A DNA stretch of 64,000 bases from JAHFPN01 sp963765745 (GTDB lineage: Bacteria; Pseudomonadota; Alphaproteobacteria; Rhizobiales; Xanthobacteraceae). A program made the translations under genes and the position numbers. This document shows positions 7,688 to 15,204 of this stretch, piece by piece. Under the pieces are notes generated by a model. It worked only from the letters and a program-made list of their open reading frames with translations, did not search any database and had not been told where the DNA came from. The stretch covers positions 1 through 64,000 of the forward strand of contig CAVXXM010000011.1 of the NCBI GenBank assembly GCA_963765745.1, read 5' to 3'. Each line of letters opens with the position of its first letter. Positions within the stretch are counted from its first letter, which is position 1.

Positions 7688-8608
7688 CTAAATTGTCTTT
7701 CTCGGTTCCGCGCCGGTCAGCACAGGCCGCAATCGGCTGAGGCAATAATCGAAAAACGAGGCGATGCGAGGAATTTTTCGCAAGTCGCGATGGGTGAGCA
7801 GGTATATGGGATAGTCGAGCTCTGGAATGGGGCCGATCACCTGTACGAGGTCTTGATCCAGGTCGGCGAGAGGCGCGGGCAAGAGTGCCAGCCCGACGCC
7901 CGATTTCACTGCGAGCAGCACGCTCGGAACGTTGCTCGCTTGCCCTGAGATGCGGGCCTGTGGAGCCTTCGACGGCAGCCAGCGCGCCGCCGCGAGAGCG
8001 GCAATCTCGCCGGTGAGCTCAATGATGCAGTGGCTCTTGATGTCTTCAGGGCTTCTTGGCCTGCCGTTGCGCTCGACATATGACCGGCTCGCATAAACGG
8101 CCCACGGCACGTCGGCGATTTTCTTGCCGACCAACGCTTCCTCCCGGGCCTCTCCGCCGCGAATGGCAACATCCGCCTCGCCTTTCGACAGGTCCAGAAC
8201 GCGCTCGGTCATGAGCAACTCGATTTTGATGCCCGGATACCTTTTGTGGAATTTGTCGAGCAGCTCCGACCTCATCAGGCGATGCGCAATCGCCGTGGAG
8301 CATGTCAGTCGGACGGTTCCTCTCATGCCCTTGTCGAAGGTCGCGGCGTGGCGCCGAAGGGCGCTCGCAGCCTGCTCGACGCGCTCCGCGTAGGGTTGCA
8401 ATTCTTTGCCGTATTCGGTGAGCCTGTAGCCGCTGGGACGGCGCTCCACCAAGGGGCAGCCGAGACGCTTCTCCAGTTCGACCAGGCGGCGGTGGACTGT
8501 CGACTGATTGACGCGCAAGGCCCTTGCTGCCGCCAGCGTACTGCCTTCCCGCGCGACCGCCAGGAAGTACCTGAGATCGCTCCAGTCGAACATTGTCAGG
8601 TTATGCAT
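7688..8608 (-). CDS. LysR-family transcriptional regulator
   Basis: A 306-residue regulator when started at ATG 8608 (MHNLTMFDWSDLRYFLAVA); ATG 8593 is an alternative. The N-terminal winged HTH is clear (FLAVAREGSTLAAARALRVNQSTVHRRLVELEKRLG). A substrate-binding LysR effector domain follows, with RGTVRLTCSTAIAHRLM at its start and GVGLALLPAPLADLD near the end. LysR proteins usually regulate a divergent neighbour. Here the divergent gene is the metallo-beta-lactamase-fold protein at 8800, with 191 bases between the two starts, so that gene is the likely target. The ligand is unknown. Both genes lie between the two tRNA-Ser-derived repeats. Confidence 0.9.
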   Translation of the reverse strand: MHNLTMFDWSDLRYFLAVAREGSTLAAARALRVNQSTVHRRLVELEKRLGCPLVERRPSGYRLTEYGKELQPYAERVEQAASALRRHAATFDKGMRGTVRLTCSTAIAHRLMRSELLDKFHKRYPGIKIELLMTERVLDLSKGEADVAIRGGEAREEALVGKKIADVPWAVYASRSYVERNGRPRSPEDIKSHCIIELTGEIAALAAARWLPSKAPQARISGQASNVPSVLLAVKSGVGLALLPAPLADLDQDLVQVIGPIPELDYPIYLLTHRDLRKIPRIASFFDYCLSRLRPVLTGAEPRKTI

Positions 8609-8799
8609 TCTTGCCCGCCCGCCGCGCAGCCTTGCTGCTCTATGCCGATCGCGGCCTATGGTATCCAGGCTTGCCCGCTTGTTCCAATGAGTTCGTGATC
8701 GGATCACTCGCCGTGTCCACGCAGAAGTATGACGTCGATGCCGGACACGGGTAGCTAGGCTCGATGTCGGTTCCTTTCACCAGCCGGAGGAATGCGACC

Positions 8800-9762
8800 A
8801 TGAAGCTTCGTTTCCGATATGCCGTCGCAGCGCTAGCTCTGCTATCGGCCGAAGCGTCTGCGCAGGAGCAGCCGCTGACGACGAAATGCGAGTCGGCGCC
8901 TCTGATGGCTGTGTTCCAGGTGTTTAGCGAGACCGGCCGCATGCCGCCAAACTTTGTCAAATTCATTGGGGATGCTGCATTGCAGAAAATCGAACCCTAT
9001 AAGGCCTTCGATAACGTCTATTATGTCGGCATCTGTTGGGTCTCTGCTTGGCTGATCACCTCACCAAATGGCCACGTGTTGATTGACACGCTTTACGGGC
9101 CGTACACGAGCCAGATGTTGAGCAATATTCGCGCGCTCGGCTTCGATCCCAAAGACATCAAGCTGGTCGTTGTCACTCACGGTCACTTTGACCATGCAGG
9201 AGGCATTGGCCAACTCAAATCAGAGCTTGCGCCCGGAACACGCTTTGCCATGACAAAAGAGGGATGGCGCGAAGGTGCGGAAGAGTCAGTGGCGCATCCG
9301 CGGTTCCCATGGAAGATGATCGAGCCTGACATCGTGCTCACCGATGGCCAGACAGTCACCGGCGGCGACATCGCGATTCAGGCGTTCGAGACACCTGGTC
9401 ATACGATGGGCACCGCCTCGTTCGCATTCGATGCACGCGATGGCACTCGCACTTACCGCGCGTTCACGGTCGGCGGCCTAGCGCTGAATCGCATACGCGG
9501 GCCGGAGCAAGTGGAGGCATTCATCGCCAGCCTAAAGCGCATCCGCACCCTCACACAGGATGGCGCGCGCCCCGTGGAATTGCACCTTACGACACATGGA
9601 TTCTTGACCGGTCTCAACGAAGCGAAAGACCTGCTGAAGACGCGTAAGCCTACTGATCCGCATCCTCTTGTAGACTTGCCGGGTTTCCGCAAGCAGCTCG
9701 ACGATTTGCAGGCAGGCGCCGAGAAGCGGCTCATTGTCGAGCGCCAGAAGAAGGCGAACTGA
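8800..9762 (+). CDS. Exported metallo-beta-lactamase-fold hydrolase (subclass B3-like)
   Basis: A 320-residue protein. ATG 8800 is preferred because GGAGG lies about 10 bases upstream and a signal peptide follows directly (KLRFRYAVAALALLSAEASA), so the enzyme should act in the periplasm. The zinc motif THGHFDHAGG is at about residues 126-135. Further metal ligands are probable in FETPGHTMGT and LHLTTHGFLTG. This arrangement matches the subclass B3 type fold, but many such proteins are not lactamases, so beta-lactam, lactone or other ester hydrolysis are all open. A LysR gene is divergently transcribed. No frameshift is seen. Confidence 0.8.
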   Translation: MKLRFRYAVAALALLSAEASAQEQPLTTKCESAPLMAVFQVFSETGRMPPNFVKFIGDAALQKIEPYKAFDNVYYVGICWVSAWLITSPNGHVLIDTLYGPYTSQMLSNIRALGFDPKDIKLVVVTHGHFDHAGGIGQLKSELAPGTRFAMTKEGWREGAEESVAHPRFPWKMIEPDIVLTDGQTVTGGDIAIQAFETPGHTMGTASFAFDARDGTRTYRAFTVGGLALNRIRGPEQVEAFIASLKRIRTLTQDGARPVELHLTTHGFLTGLNEAKDLLKTRKPTDPHPLVDLPGFRKQLDDLQAGAEKRLIVERQKKAN

Positions 9763-10067
9763 TGTCGATGCCGCCAATCAAGAGCCTTCAGGCATCGGGG
9801 CGCATGAAGGAACAGGATCAATGCTCGATTGAGCATGCGTGGCTCAAAGATGCTGCGTCTGCTAACGGCAGAAAGTGGCACTAAGTGGACGTTGGCGGGT
9901 CGCAACAAAGAAGCGCACCGCGAAACCGGCCACTTGAGAAAATCGCACGCAACACCCGTATTGCGAGTCCAAGCGGTGCGGTTCTCAGGAAATCTGACGC
10001 GCTAACCTACGGAAATATCGGGCTCTTCTCCCACATCCCAGGATTCTCTGGGCTGAGAAGGACTACG
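9763..10067. other. Intergenic stretch without a supported gene
   Basis: About 305 bases between the hydrolase stop and the tRNA-Ser gene. I see no ORF with family character and no RNA gene. A long plus-strand frame runs through it but crosses the tRNA antisense and has no recognisable protein content before 10278. The right end contains the terminator-like hairpin of the tRNA at 10037-10052. Confidence 0.5.
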
Positions 10068-10101
10068 TGGCGGAGGGGGTGGGATTCGAACCCACGGTAC
10101 G
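10037..10101 (-). repeat. Intact copy of the tRNA-Ser 3' repeat (putative attachment site)
   Basis: This is the partner of the repeat at 7436-7500. It covers the hairpin downstream of tRNA-Ser, the CCA end, the acceptor strand and most of the T-arm. Homology of the two copies extends beyond the mature tRNA into the terminator hairpin, which independent isoacceptor genes would not normally share. The enclosed 2.6 kb holds only the LysR and hydrolase genes; no integrase is present, so any island would be a remnant or non-autonomous. Confidence 0.55.
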
Positions 10102-10157
10102 GTTTCCCGTACACACGCTTTCCAAGCGAGCGCCTTAAGCCACTCGGCCACCCCTCC
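10068..10157 (-). tRNA. tRNA-Ser (anticodon GGA)
   Basis: Read on the minus strand, the gene starts GGAGGGGTGGCCGAGTGG and ends with the matching acceptor strand and an encoded CCA (10068-10070). The anticodon arm reads CGCTTGGAAAGCG, giving anticodon GGA. A long variable arm (stem TACGG/CCGTA) marks it as a serine tRNA, and the T-arm contains GGTTCGAATCC. Length is 90 with CCA. A hairpin with stem CCCAG/CTGGG lies about 15 bases beyond its 3' end. The same 3' segment is duplicated at 7436-7500. Confidence 0.95.
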
Positions 10158-10277
10158 GCGGAGCGCGGGACTATACTTGCCGTCGGCGCGCCGACCAAGC
10201 AAGCCGGACGTGGCGTGCGAGGGAGCGGTTGCGCGGCGCTGCGGCGGGAGTTAGGTCATGGGCGCGCGAGGCCCCGC

Positions 10278-10601
10278 ATGGTCCGTTTTTTGTTCCGCTT
10301 CATCGGCCTTTGGCTGCTCGCCGGCGCTTTCGTAGCGCTGGTGATCGACGGCACGCGCTCGGTCGCAGCTTCGCGCATCGTACTGACCACGGTCGGTGAA
10401 GCGTGGTCGGTGGTGCATCGGCCGAGCCTCGAGCTCTTCCGCGCGCATGTCGAGGGCGGCTACCCGGCCTGGGCGTGGGATCCGGTCGCAATCAATTTTC
10501 TGCTTGCGCCGCTTTGGATTGCGCTGGCCGTGCTCGGGATCCTGTTCGCGCTTCTGGGCCGCGTGCCGGCGCGGCCGATCGGCTATTCCTCACGCGATTG
10601 A
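10278..10601 (+). CDS. Conserved small membrane protein
   Basis: A 107-residue protein starting at ATG 10278 (MVRFLFRFIGLWLLAGAFVALVIDG). Two hydrophobic segments are visible, around residues 4-24 and 76-98 (INFLLAPLWIALAVLGILFALLG). The loop between them is presumably periplasmic and contains VHRPSLELFRAHVEGGYPAWAWDP. I recall similar proteins in alphaproteobacteria without a known role. It starts about 120 bases from the divergently transcribed tRNA-Ser gene and converges on the GlcG-like gene. Confidence 0.65.
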   Translation: MVRFLFRFIGLWLLAGAFVALVIDGTRSVAASRIVLTTVGEAWSVVHRPSLELFRAHVEGGYPAWAWDPVAINFLLAPLWIALAVLGILFALLGRVPARPIGYSSRD

Positions 10602-10609
10602 GACAAAAA

Positions 10610-10636
10610 GCGCGGGCCGCTCAGCGCCGCCCGCGC
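10610..10636. terminator. Possible bidirectional terminator hairpin
   Basis: Stem GCGCGGGC (10610-10617) pairs with GCCCGCGC (10629-10636) between two convergent genes. An A-run (ACAAAAAG) precedes it, which would give U residues in the minus-strand transcript; no T-run follows on the plus strand. Confidence 0.4.
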
Positions 10637-10658
10637 CGCCCGTTCTTATCGACGGCTC

Positions 10659-11141
10659 TTATTGAACCGTGTCGGCACCGGCCTTGGCCACCTGGGCGTC
10701 CTGCGTCGGCGACCCGCCAGAAACCCCGATCGCGCCGACGATCTTACCGCCGACCACGATGGGCAGGCCACCCTCGATCAATGTTGCGCCGCCGAGCGTG
10801 AGCAGATGCGTCGCGGTGCCGGCATTCAGGCGCTCGTGTAAGTTCTTGGTCGGCTGGCGGAACTCAAACGCCGTCCTCGCCTTGCCCGTAGCGACCCGGA
10901 TCGAACCGTAGCTCGCGTTGTCCAGCTTGTGCAGCATCAGAAGATGCCCGGTGCCATCGACGATGGCGATCACCATCGCTAGATTATTCTTTATCGCTTC
11001 GGCTTCGGCGGCAGCCATCGCCTTCTTTGCCTGCTCAAGCGTCATGGAGCCGCCGTAGACCGGCGGCTGTTGCGCCGAAACCGGCACAATGGCGAAAAGC
11101 GCGATCGCACAGGCGACCGCCATCACCTTCAAGGTTTTCAT
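10659..11141 (-). CDS. GlcG/HbpS family heme-binding-like protein, exported
   Basis: A 160-residue protein of the GlcG/HbpS (DUF336) family. A signal peptide is clear (MKTLKVMAVACAIALFAIVPVSAQ), so it is periplasmic. The mature part has the family pattern: TLEQAKKAMAAAEAEA, NNLAMVIAIVDGTGHLLML, then GGLPIVVGGKIVGAIGVSGG near the end. A ribosome-binding site (GGGAGGAAGC) precedes ATG 11141. Family members bind heme or small ligands or occur with glycolate oxidase genes; here no glc genes are adjacent, so the role is open. Confidence 0.8.
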   Translation of the reverse strand: MKTLKVMAVACAIALFAIVPVSAQQPPVYGGSMTLEQAKKAMAAAEAEAIKNNLAMVIAIVDGTGHLLMLHKLDNASYGSIRVATGKARTAFEFRQPTKNLHERLNAGTATHLLTLGGATLIEGGLPIVVGGKIVGAIGVSGGSPTQDAQVAKAGADTVQ

Positions 11142-11274
11142 GCTTCCTCCCTAGGGTTCGCCCATTGGCGGGCTTGGTCCTGCTAGCCGGAACGTGATCT
11201 AGCGCATACGTGCGGAACAACCGTGGCCGGCCTATATTTATTCCACGAAATCCCCTCTGCGCGGAGCCAACCCG

Positions 11275-11931
11275 ATGTTCATGTTCCGGAAAAGCCTCGA
11301 AATCCCTACAGCAGACAAGGCGTTGCCGGGCCGACCGAACCCGATTCCGACCGCCGACAAGCACTTCGTCTCTGGCCGGCCGCTCAAAGGCCCCTATCCC
11401 GCCGGCGCAGAGAAGGCGATTTTCGGGCTCGGCTGTTTCTGGGGCGCGGAGAAGGCGTTCTGGAAAATCCCCGGCGTCTGGGTCAGCGCCGTCGGCTATG
11501 CGGGGGGCCCGACGCCTAACCCGACCTATGAAGAAGTGTGCTCGGGCCGCACGGGCCACAATGAAGTGGTGCTCGTGGTCTATGACCCGAAGCAGGTGAC
11601 CTACCAGGCGCTGCTCAAGGCATTCTGGGAGGACCACGACCCGACGCAAGGCATGCGCCAGGGCGGCGACGTCGGCACGCAGTATCGCTCCGGCATCTAT
11701 GTCTTTGACGAAGCGCAGCGGAAGGCCGCCGAGACATCGAAGAGAACGTACGAAGACGCGCTCAAGGCCAAGCGCTACGGCCCGATCACGACCGAGATCC
11801 TCGACGCGCCGGAATTCTATTTCGCCGAGGATTATCACCAGCAGTATCTCGCCAAGAACCCGCATGGCTATTGCGGCCACGGCGGCACCGGGGTCGCCTG
11901 CCAGATCGGAACCGGCGTCGCCGCGCACTGA
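11275..11931 (+). CDS. msrA: Peptide-methionine (S)-S-oxide reductase
   Basis: A 218-residue enzyme that repairs oxidised methionine (S-sulfoxide) in proteins. The catalytic motif GCFWGAEKAFW is at about residues 52-62 with the nucleophilic cysteine. The family blocks GYAGGPTPNPTYEEVCSG and HDPTQGMRQGGDVGTQYRSG follow. The C-terminal GYCGHGGTGVACQIG carries cysteines that can act in resolving the disulfide. The length is normal for the family when the N-terminal extension of about 40 residues is counted. No signal peptide is seen, so it should be cytoplasmic. Confidence 0.93.
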   Translation: MFMFRKSLEIPTADKALPGRPNPIPTADKHFVSGRPLKGPYPAGAEKAIFGLGCFWGAEKAFWKIPGVWVSAVGYAGGPTPNPTYEEVCSGRTGHNEVVLVVYDPKQVTYQALLKAFWEDHDPTQGMRQGGDVGTQYRSGIYVFDEAQRKAAETSKRTYEDALKAKRYGPITTEILDAPEFYFAEDYHQQYLAKNPHGYCGHGGTGVACQIGTGVAAH

Positions 11932-11972
11932 AGGAGTTGCGCGGCGCCCGCTCGCGTGCTGGCATCTCGTCG

Positions 11973-12550
11973 ATGGCGACCAAACCCGAAAGCGGCCCGA
12001 TCGAGCGTCTGATCGAGCGCGGCATTTTCCAGAGCCGATGGCTGATGGCCCCGTTCTATGTAGGGCCTGATCGGCAGCCTGTTCGTTCTCCTCTTTACGT
12101 TCCTCCGCGAGTTCTACCAATTCGTCACTCACGTCACGACCGCGAACGAGGGGGAAGTCATTCTCGGCGTGCTGGCGCTGATCGACCTTTCGCTCGCGGC
12201 CAATCTCGTGCTGATCGTGGTCTTCTCGGGCTACGAGAACTTCGTCTCCAAGATCGATCCCGAAGGCCATCCGGACTGGCCGGAATGGATGACGCAGATC
12301 GATTTCGCCGGGCTGAAGCAGAAATTGTTCGCCTCGATCGTGGCGATCTCCGCGATCCAGGTGCTCAAAGCCTACATGAACCTGGAAAAGAGCCTGAACG
12401 AGAAAACGCTGCCGTGGCTCGTCGGAATTCACGTCGTGTTCGTGGTCTCCGGGACTCATACTCGCCTGGACCGACCGGATCGGCGACGAGTCCAAGAGCA
12501 AGATCGAAGAGAACAAGGCCAAATACGGCAGCAAGAACGGCAAGAAGTGA
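11973..12550 (+). CDS. UPF0114 (TIGR00645) family membrane protein (two frameshifts)
   Basis: A protein of about 191 residues once two extra bases are removed: a C near 12064, where the sequence should read FYVGLIGSLFV, and an A near 12454, where it should read VVSGLILAWTDRIG. It starts at ATG 11973 (MATKPESGPIERLIERGIF) and ends GSKNGKK. It has the four-helix membrane pattern of the YqhA/UPF0114 family, including ALIDLSLAANLVLIVVFSGYENFVS. The function of the family is not known. Both changes are single-base insertions in otherwise perfectly conserved sequence, so they are probably read errors. Confidence 0.8.
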
Positions 12551-12569
12551 GTCCGGGCGGGAGTATGCG

Positions 12570-12914
12570 ATGATCGTGGAGCTGGTTCTGTTCCGCAGCC
12601 TGCCGGGCCTGGACCGCGAAGCGGTGCTCGAAGACGCCAAGCACACGCTGCCGCGCTGGCGCGCCAACAAGGAACTTCTGCGCAAGCACTATCTCTTGAG
12701 CGACGACGGCTGGGGCGGCGGGCTCTATATCTGGCCTTCGCGCGAGGCCGCCGAGAAGGCGCACAATACAGAATGGCAGGCGGGCGTCGAGAAGCGCACC
12801 GGCGCTAAGCCGGTGATGCGCTATTTCGATCTCTTGATGCTCTTGGACAACGAAGCGGGCACGGTGACCGAATGGCCGGCGCCCGACGCGCCGGCGCAGA
12901 TCGCCGCCGAATAG
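12570..12914 (+). CDS. Small ferredoxin-like (ABM/Dabb-like) hypothetical protein
   Basis: A 114-residue protein starting at ATG 12570, 19 bases after the UPF0114 gene. The sequence (MIVELVLFRSLPGLDREAVL, GGLYIWPSREAAEKAHN, VMRYFDLLMLLDN) resembles small dimeric alpha-beta barrels such as antibiotic-biosynthesis monooxygenase-like proteins that use no cofactor. That is a fold impression; no catalytic assignment is possible. It is convergent with the FAH-family gene, with only one base between the two coding ends. Confidence 0.6.
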   Translation: MIVELVLFRSLPGLDREAVLEDAKHTLPRWRANKELLRKHYLLSDDGWGGGLYIWPSREAAEKAHNTEWQAGVEKRTGAKPVMRYFDLLMLLDNEAGTVTEWPAPDAPAQIAAE

Positions 12915-12915
12915 T

Positions 12916-13602
12916 TCAGATTACCGAAAGTGTGAGCTCGCCGACGCCATCCACATGGCCGTGCAGCTTGTCGCCGCGCTTGACCGCGCCGACGCCAGCG
13001 GGCGTGCCGGACATGATGACGTCGCCGGGCGCCAGCGTGAAATACTCGGAGAGATAGGAAATCATCTCCGGCACTTTCCAGATCATTTGCGCCAGATCGC
13101 CCTGCTGCTTCACAGCGCCATTCACCTTGAGCCAGATCGCGCCCTTGGCTGGATGGCCGATTTTCTCGGCGGTAAAGAGCGCCGAGCACGGCGCCGAAGC
13201 CTCGAAGGCCTTGCCGATTTCCCAGGGCCGGCCGGCTTTTTTCGCCTCGCCCTGCAAATCGCGCCGGGTCATGTCCAGGCCGACGCCATAGCCGAAGACG
13301 TATTCGAGCGCGCGGCCGACCGGAATATTGATACCGCCGCGGCCAAGCGCGACCATGAGCTCGATTTCGTGGTGCACGTCGCTGGTCTTGGGCGGATAGG
13401 GAAAGTCATGGCCGGGCGTGAGCAGGTTGTCCGGGTTCTTCTGGAAGAAGAATGGCGGCTCGCGATTGGGGTCGTGGCCCATCTCGATCGCGTGCTCGGC
13501 GTAGTTCCGGCCGATGCAATAGACCCGGTGCACAGGAAAGCGTTCGGCTGAGCCTTCGACCGGCAAGCTCACGATGGCGGGCGGCGTCACGACGAATTTC
13601 AT
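12916..13602 (-). CDS. Fumarylacetoacetate hydrolase family protein
   Basis: A 228-residue cytoplasmic enzyme of the FAH superfamily, which hydrolyses C-C bonds in acylpyruvates or decarboxylates oxaloacetate-like acids. Conserved features visible are YCIGRNYAEHAIEMG near residue 30, the metal-binding HHEIELMVALG (two glutamates) at about 77-87, GYGVGLDMTRRDLQ with the third acidic ligand, and the C-terminal GDVIMSGTPAGVG. The length and order match the single-domain FAHD1-like group. The precise substrate cannot be read from the sequence. Confidence 0.9.
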   Translation of the reverse strand: MKFVVTPPAIVSLPVEGSAERFPVHRVYCIGRNYAEHAIEMGHDPNREPPFFFQKNPDNLLTPGHDFPYPPKTSDVHHEIELMVALGRGGINIPVGRALEYVFGYGVGLDMTRRDLQGEAKKAGRPWEIGKAFEASAPCSALFTAEKIGHPAKGAIWLKVNGAVKQQGDLAQMIWKVPEMISYLSEYFTLAPGDVIMSGTPAGVGAVKRGDKLHGHVDGVGELTLSVI

Positions 13603-13632
13603 AGCTGAAATTCCCGAGGACTTATACGGGTT

Positions 13633-13709
13633 TGGCGCGCCCGAAGGGATTCGAACCCCTGACCTTTGCCTTCGGAGGGCAACGCTCTATCCAGCTGAGC
13701 TACGGGCGC
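13633..13709 (-). tRNA. tRNA-Arg (anticodon CCG)
   Basis: On the minus strand it begins GCGCCCGTAGCTCAGCTGG at 13709 and ends with the paired acceptor strand, a G discriminator and an encoded CCA (13633-13635). The anticodon loop CTCCGAA within stem TTGCC/GGCAA gives anticodon CCG, which reads CGG arginine codons. The T-arm contains GGTTCGAATCC. Length is 77 with CCA. Confidence 0.95.
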
Positions 13710-13755
13710 TTCGGCCCTGACTTAAACGAAGCCCGCCCTCCCCGCAACGGACCGC

Positions 13756-14453
13756 TCAGACCAAGAGATAGCGCTCCTTGGCGACCGGGTCGGCGGCGAG
13801 CGCCGCACTCGACCCGCTCCAGACCACGTGGCCTTTCTCCAGGATCACGTGGCGATCGGCGAGCGCGATCAGCGCGTCCACGTTCTTGTCGATCACCAGG
13901 ATCGAGAGCTTCTCGGCCTTGAGACGCGCGAGACAGCTCCAGATTTCGGCGCGCACGCGCGGCGCCAGTCCTTCGGTCGCCTCGTCGAGCACGAGGAGCT
14001 TGGGGTTGGTCATCAGCGCGCGGCCGATGGCGAGCATTTGCTGCTCGCCGCCGGAAAGCTCGCCGCCGTAGTTCTTGCGCCGCTCGGCGAGTTCGGGAAA
14101 CATTTCCAGGATGCGCGCCATCGTCCAATGCGCGCCCGAGCGCGTCGAAGCGGTGGCGACGAGGTTCTCCTCGACCGTCAGCGTCGGGAAAATCTGCCGC
14201 CCCTCGGGCACCAGGCCGAGGCCGGCCTGGGCGATCCGGTAGGGCGCGAACACCGAGCAACTCGCGGCCTTCGAAGGCGATGCGGCCGGTTTTCGCCGGC
14301 ACCAGGCCGAAGAGGGTCTTGATCGTGGTGGTCTTGCCCATGCCGTTGCGGCCGAGAAGCGTCACCACCTCGCCGGCGCCGACTTGGAGCGAGACGCCGA
14401 ACAGCACCTGGCTCGAGCCGTAGGAAGTCTCAAGACCCTCGACGACCAGCATC
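13756..14453 (-). CDS. livF: Branched-chain amino acid ABC transporter ATPase LivF (frameshifted)
   Basis: One of the two ATPases of a Liv-type importer, about 232 residues once a single-base change near 14250 is repaired. It starts at ATG 14453 (MLVVEGLETSYGSSQVLFG). Walker A is LLGRNGMGKTTTIKTL. After the frame change come GLGLVPEGRQIFPTLTVEENL, the signature ELSGGEQQMLAIGRAL and Walker B LLVLDEATEGLAP. The region that is VEQN in most LivF proteins reads VIDKNVDAL here. It follows livG with overlapping ends in a minus-strand operon. Confidence 0.88.
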
Positions 14454-15204
14454 AGGCCGCCCCCTCGCCGAGATAGGCGTTGCGCACCTCGGGATTGGCG
14501 CGAATTTCGTCGGGCGGGCCTGCCGCGATCACGCGGCCATAGACCAGCACCGTGATGCGATCGGCGAGCGCAAAGACGGCACGCATGTCGTGCTCGACCA
14601 GCAGGAACGTGAAGCGGCCCTTGAGCCCGCGCAGCGTCTCGATCAGTCGTTCGCCCTCGCCGCGGCCGGTGCCGGCCATGGGCTCGTCGAGCAGCAGGAG
14701 TTTCGGCTGCAGCGCCAAGGTGATCGCAAGCTCGAGCGACCGCTTCTCGCCGTGCGAAAGGGTGCCGGCGGGCTGGCGCGCGCGAACCGAAAGGCCGACC
14801 TGTTCGAGTGCGTCTTCGGCCGCTTCCTCGAGACGCCGCTCGCGAGCGGCCGGCCACAGGAAGCGGAAGCTCGAACCCGACCGCGCTTGCACCGCGAGCG
14901 TCACGTTCTCCTGCACGGAGAAGTCGGGAATGATCGACGTGATCTGGAAGCTGCGGGCGATACCGAGGCGCGCGCGGCGGTGCGCAGGAGTGCGGGTAAT
15001 ATCCTTCGCTTCGAACCGGATATTTCCGGCATCGACCGGAACCAGCCCGGAAATCTCGTTCAACAGCGTGGTCTTGCCGGCGCCATTGGGGCCGATGATC
15101 GCGTGCACCTCGCCCGGTTGAATTTCGAGCGATACGCCGTCGGTGACGCGGAGCCCGCCGAAATTCTTGCGCAGACTCTCAAGGCGGAGGATCGGCTCAG
15201 CCAC
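14452..15204 (-). CDS. livG: Branched-chain amino acid ABC transporter ATPase LivG
   Basis: The second cytoplasmic ATPase of the Liv system, 250 residues from GTG 15204 (read VAEPILRLESLRKNFGGL). This start overlaps the livM stop by eight bases; a longer frame to 15240 is less likely. Walker A is IIGPNGAGKTTLLNEISG, then SFQITSIIPDFSVQENV, the variant signature TLSHGEKRSLELAI, Walker B LLLLDEPMAG and the H-loop LLVEHDMRAVF. The C-terminal segment VIAAGPPDEIRANPEVRNAYLG is typical of LivG. Confidence 0.9.
   Translation of the reverse strand: MAEPILRLESLRKNFGGLRVTDGVSLEIQPGEVHAIIGPNGAGKTTLLNEISGLVPVDAGNIRFEAKDITRTPAHRRARLGIARSFQITSIIPDFSVQENVTLAVQARSGSSFRFLWPAARERRLEEAAEDALEQVGLSVRARQPAGTLSHGEKRSLELAITLALQPKLLLLDEPMAGTGRGEGERLIETLRGLKGRFTFLLVEHDMRAVFALADRITVLVYGRVIAAGPPDEIRANPEVRNAYLGEGAA

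Noticed and set aside
9885..10277. Long plus-strand open frame upstream of the small membrane protein
   Set aside because: It runs antisense through tRNA-Ser and has no family character; the real gene starts at ATG 10278.
11035..12543. Minus-strand frame of about 500 codons opposite msrA and UPF0114
   Set aside because: Composition-driven shadow of GC-rich genes; arginine- and histidine-rich without any domain. Similar long frames opposite livH, glnD, maeB and infB were rejected for the same reason.
13756..14453. LivF lacking an H-loop histidine as a novelty
   Set aside because: LivF proteins commonly have glutamine or another residue there (VEQN type), so the lysine variant is a minor difference.
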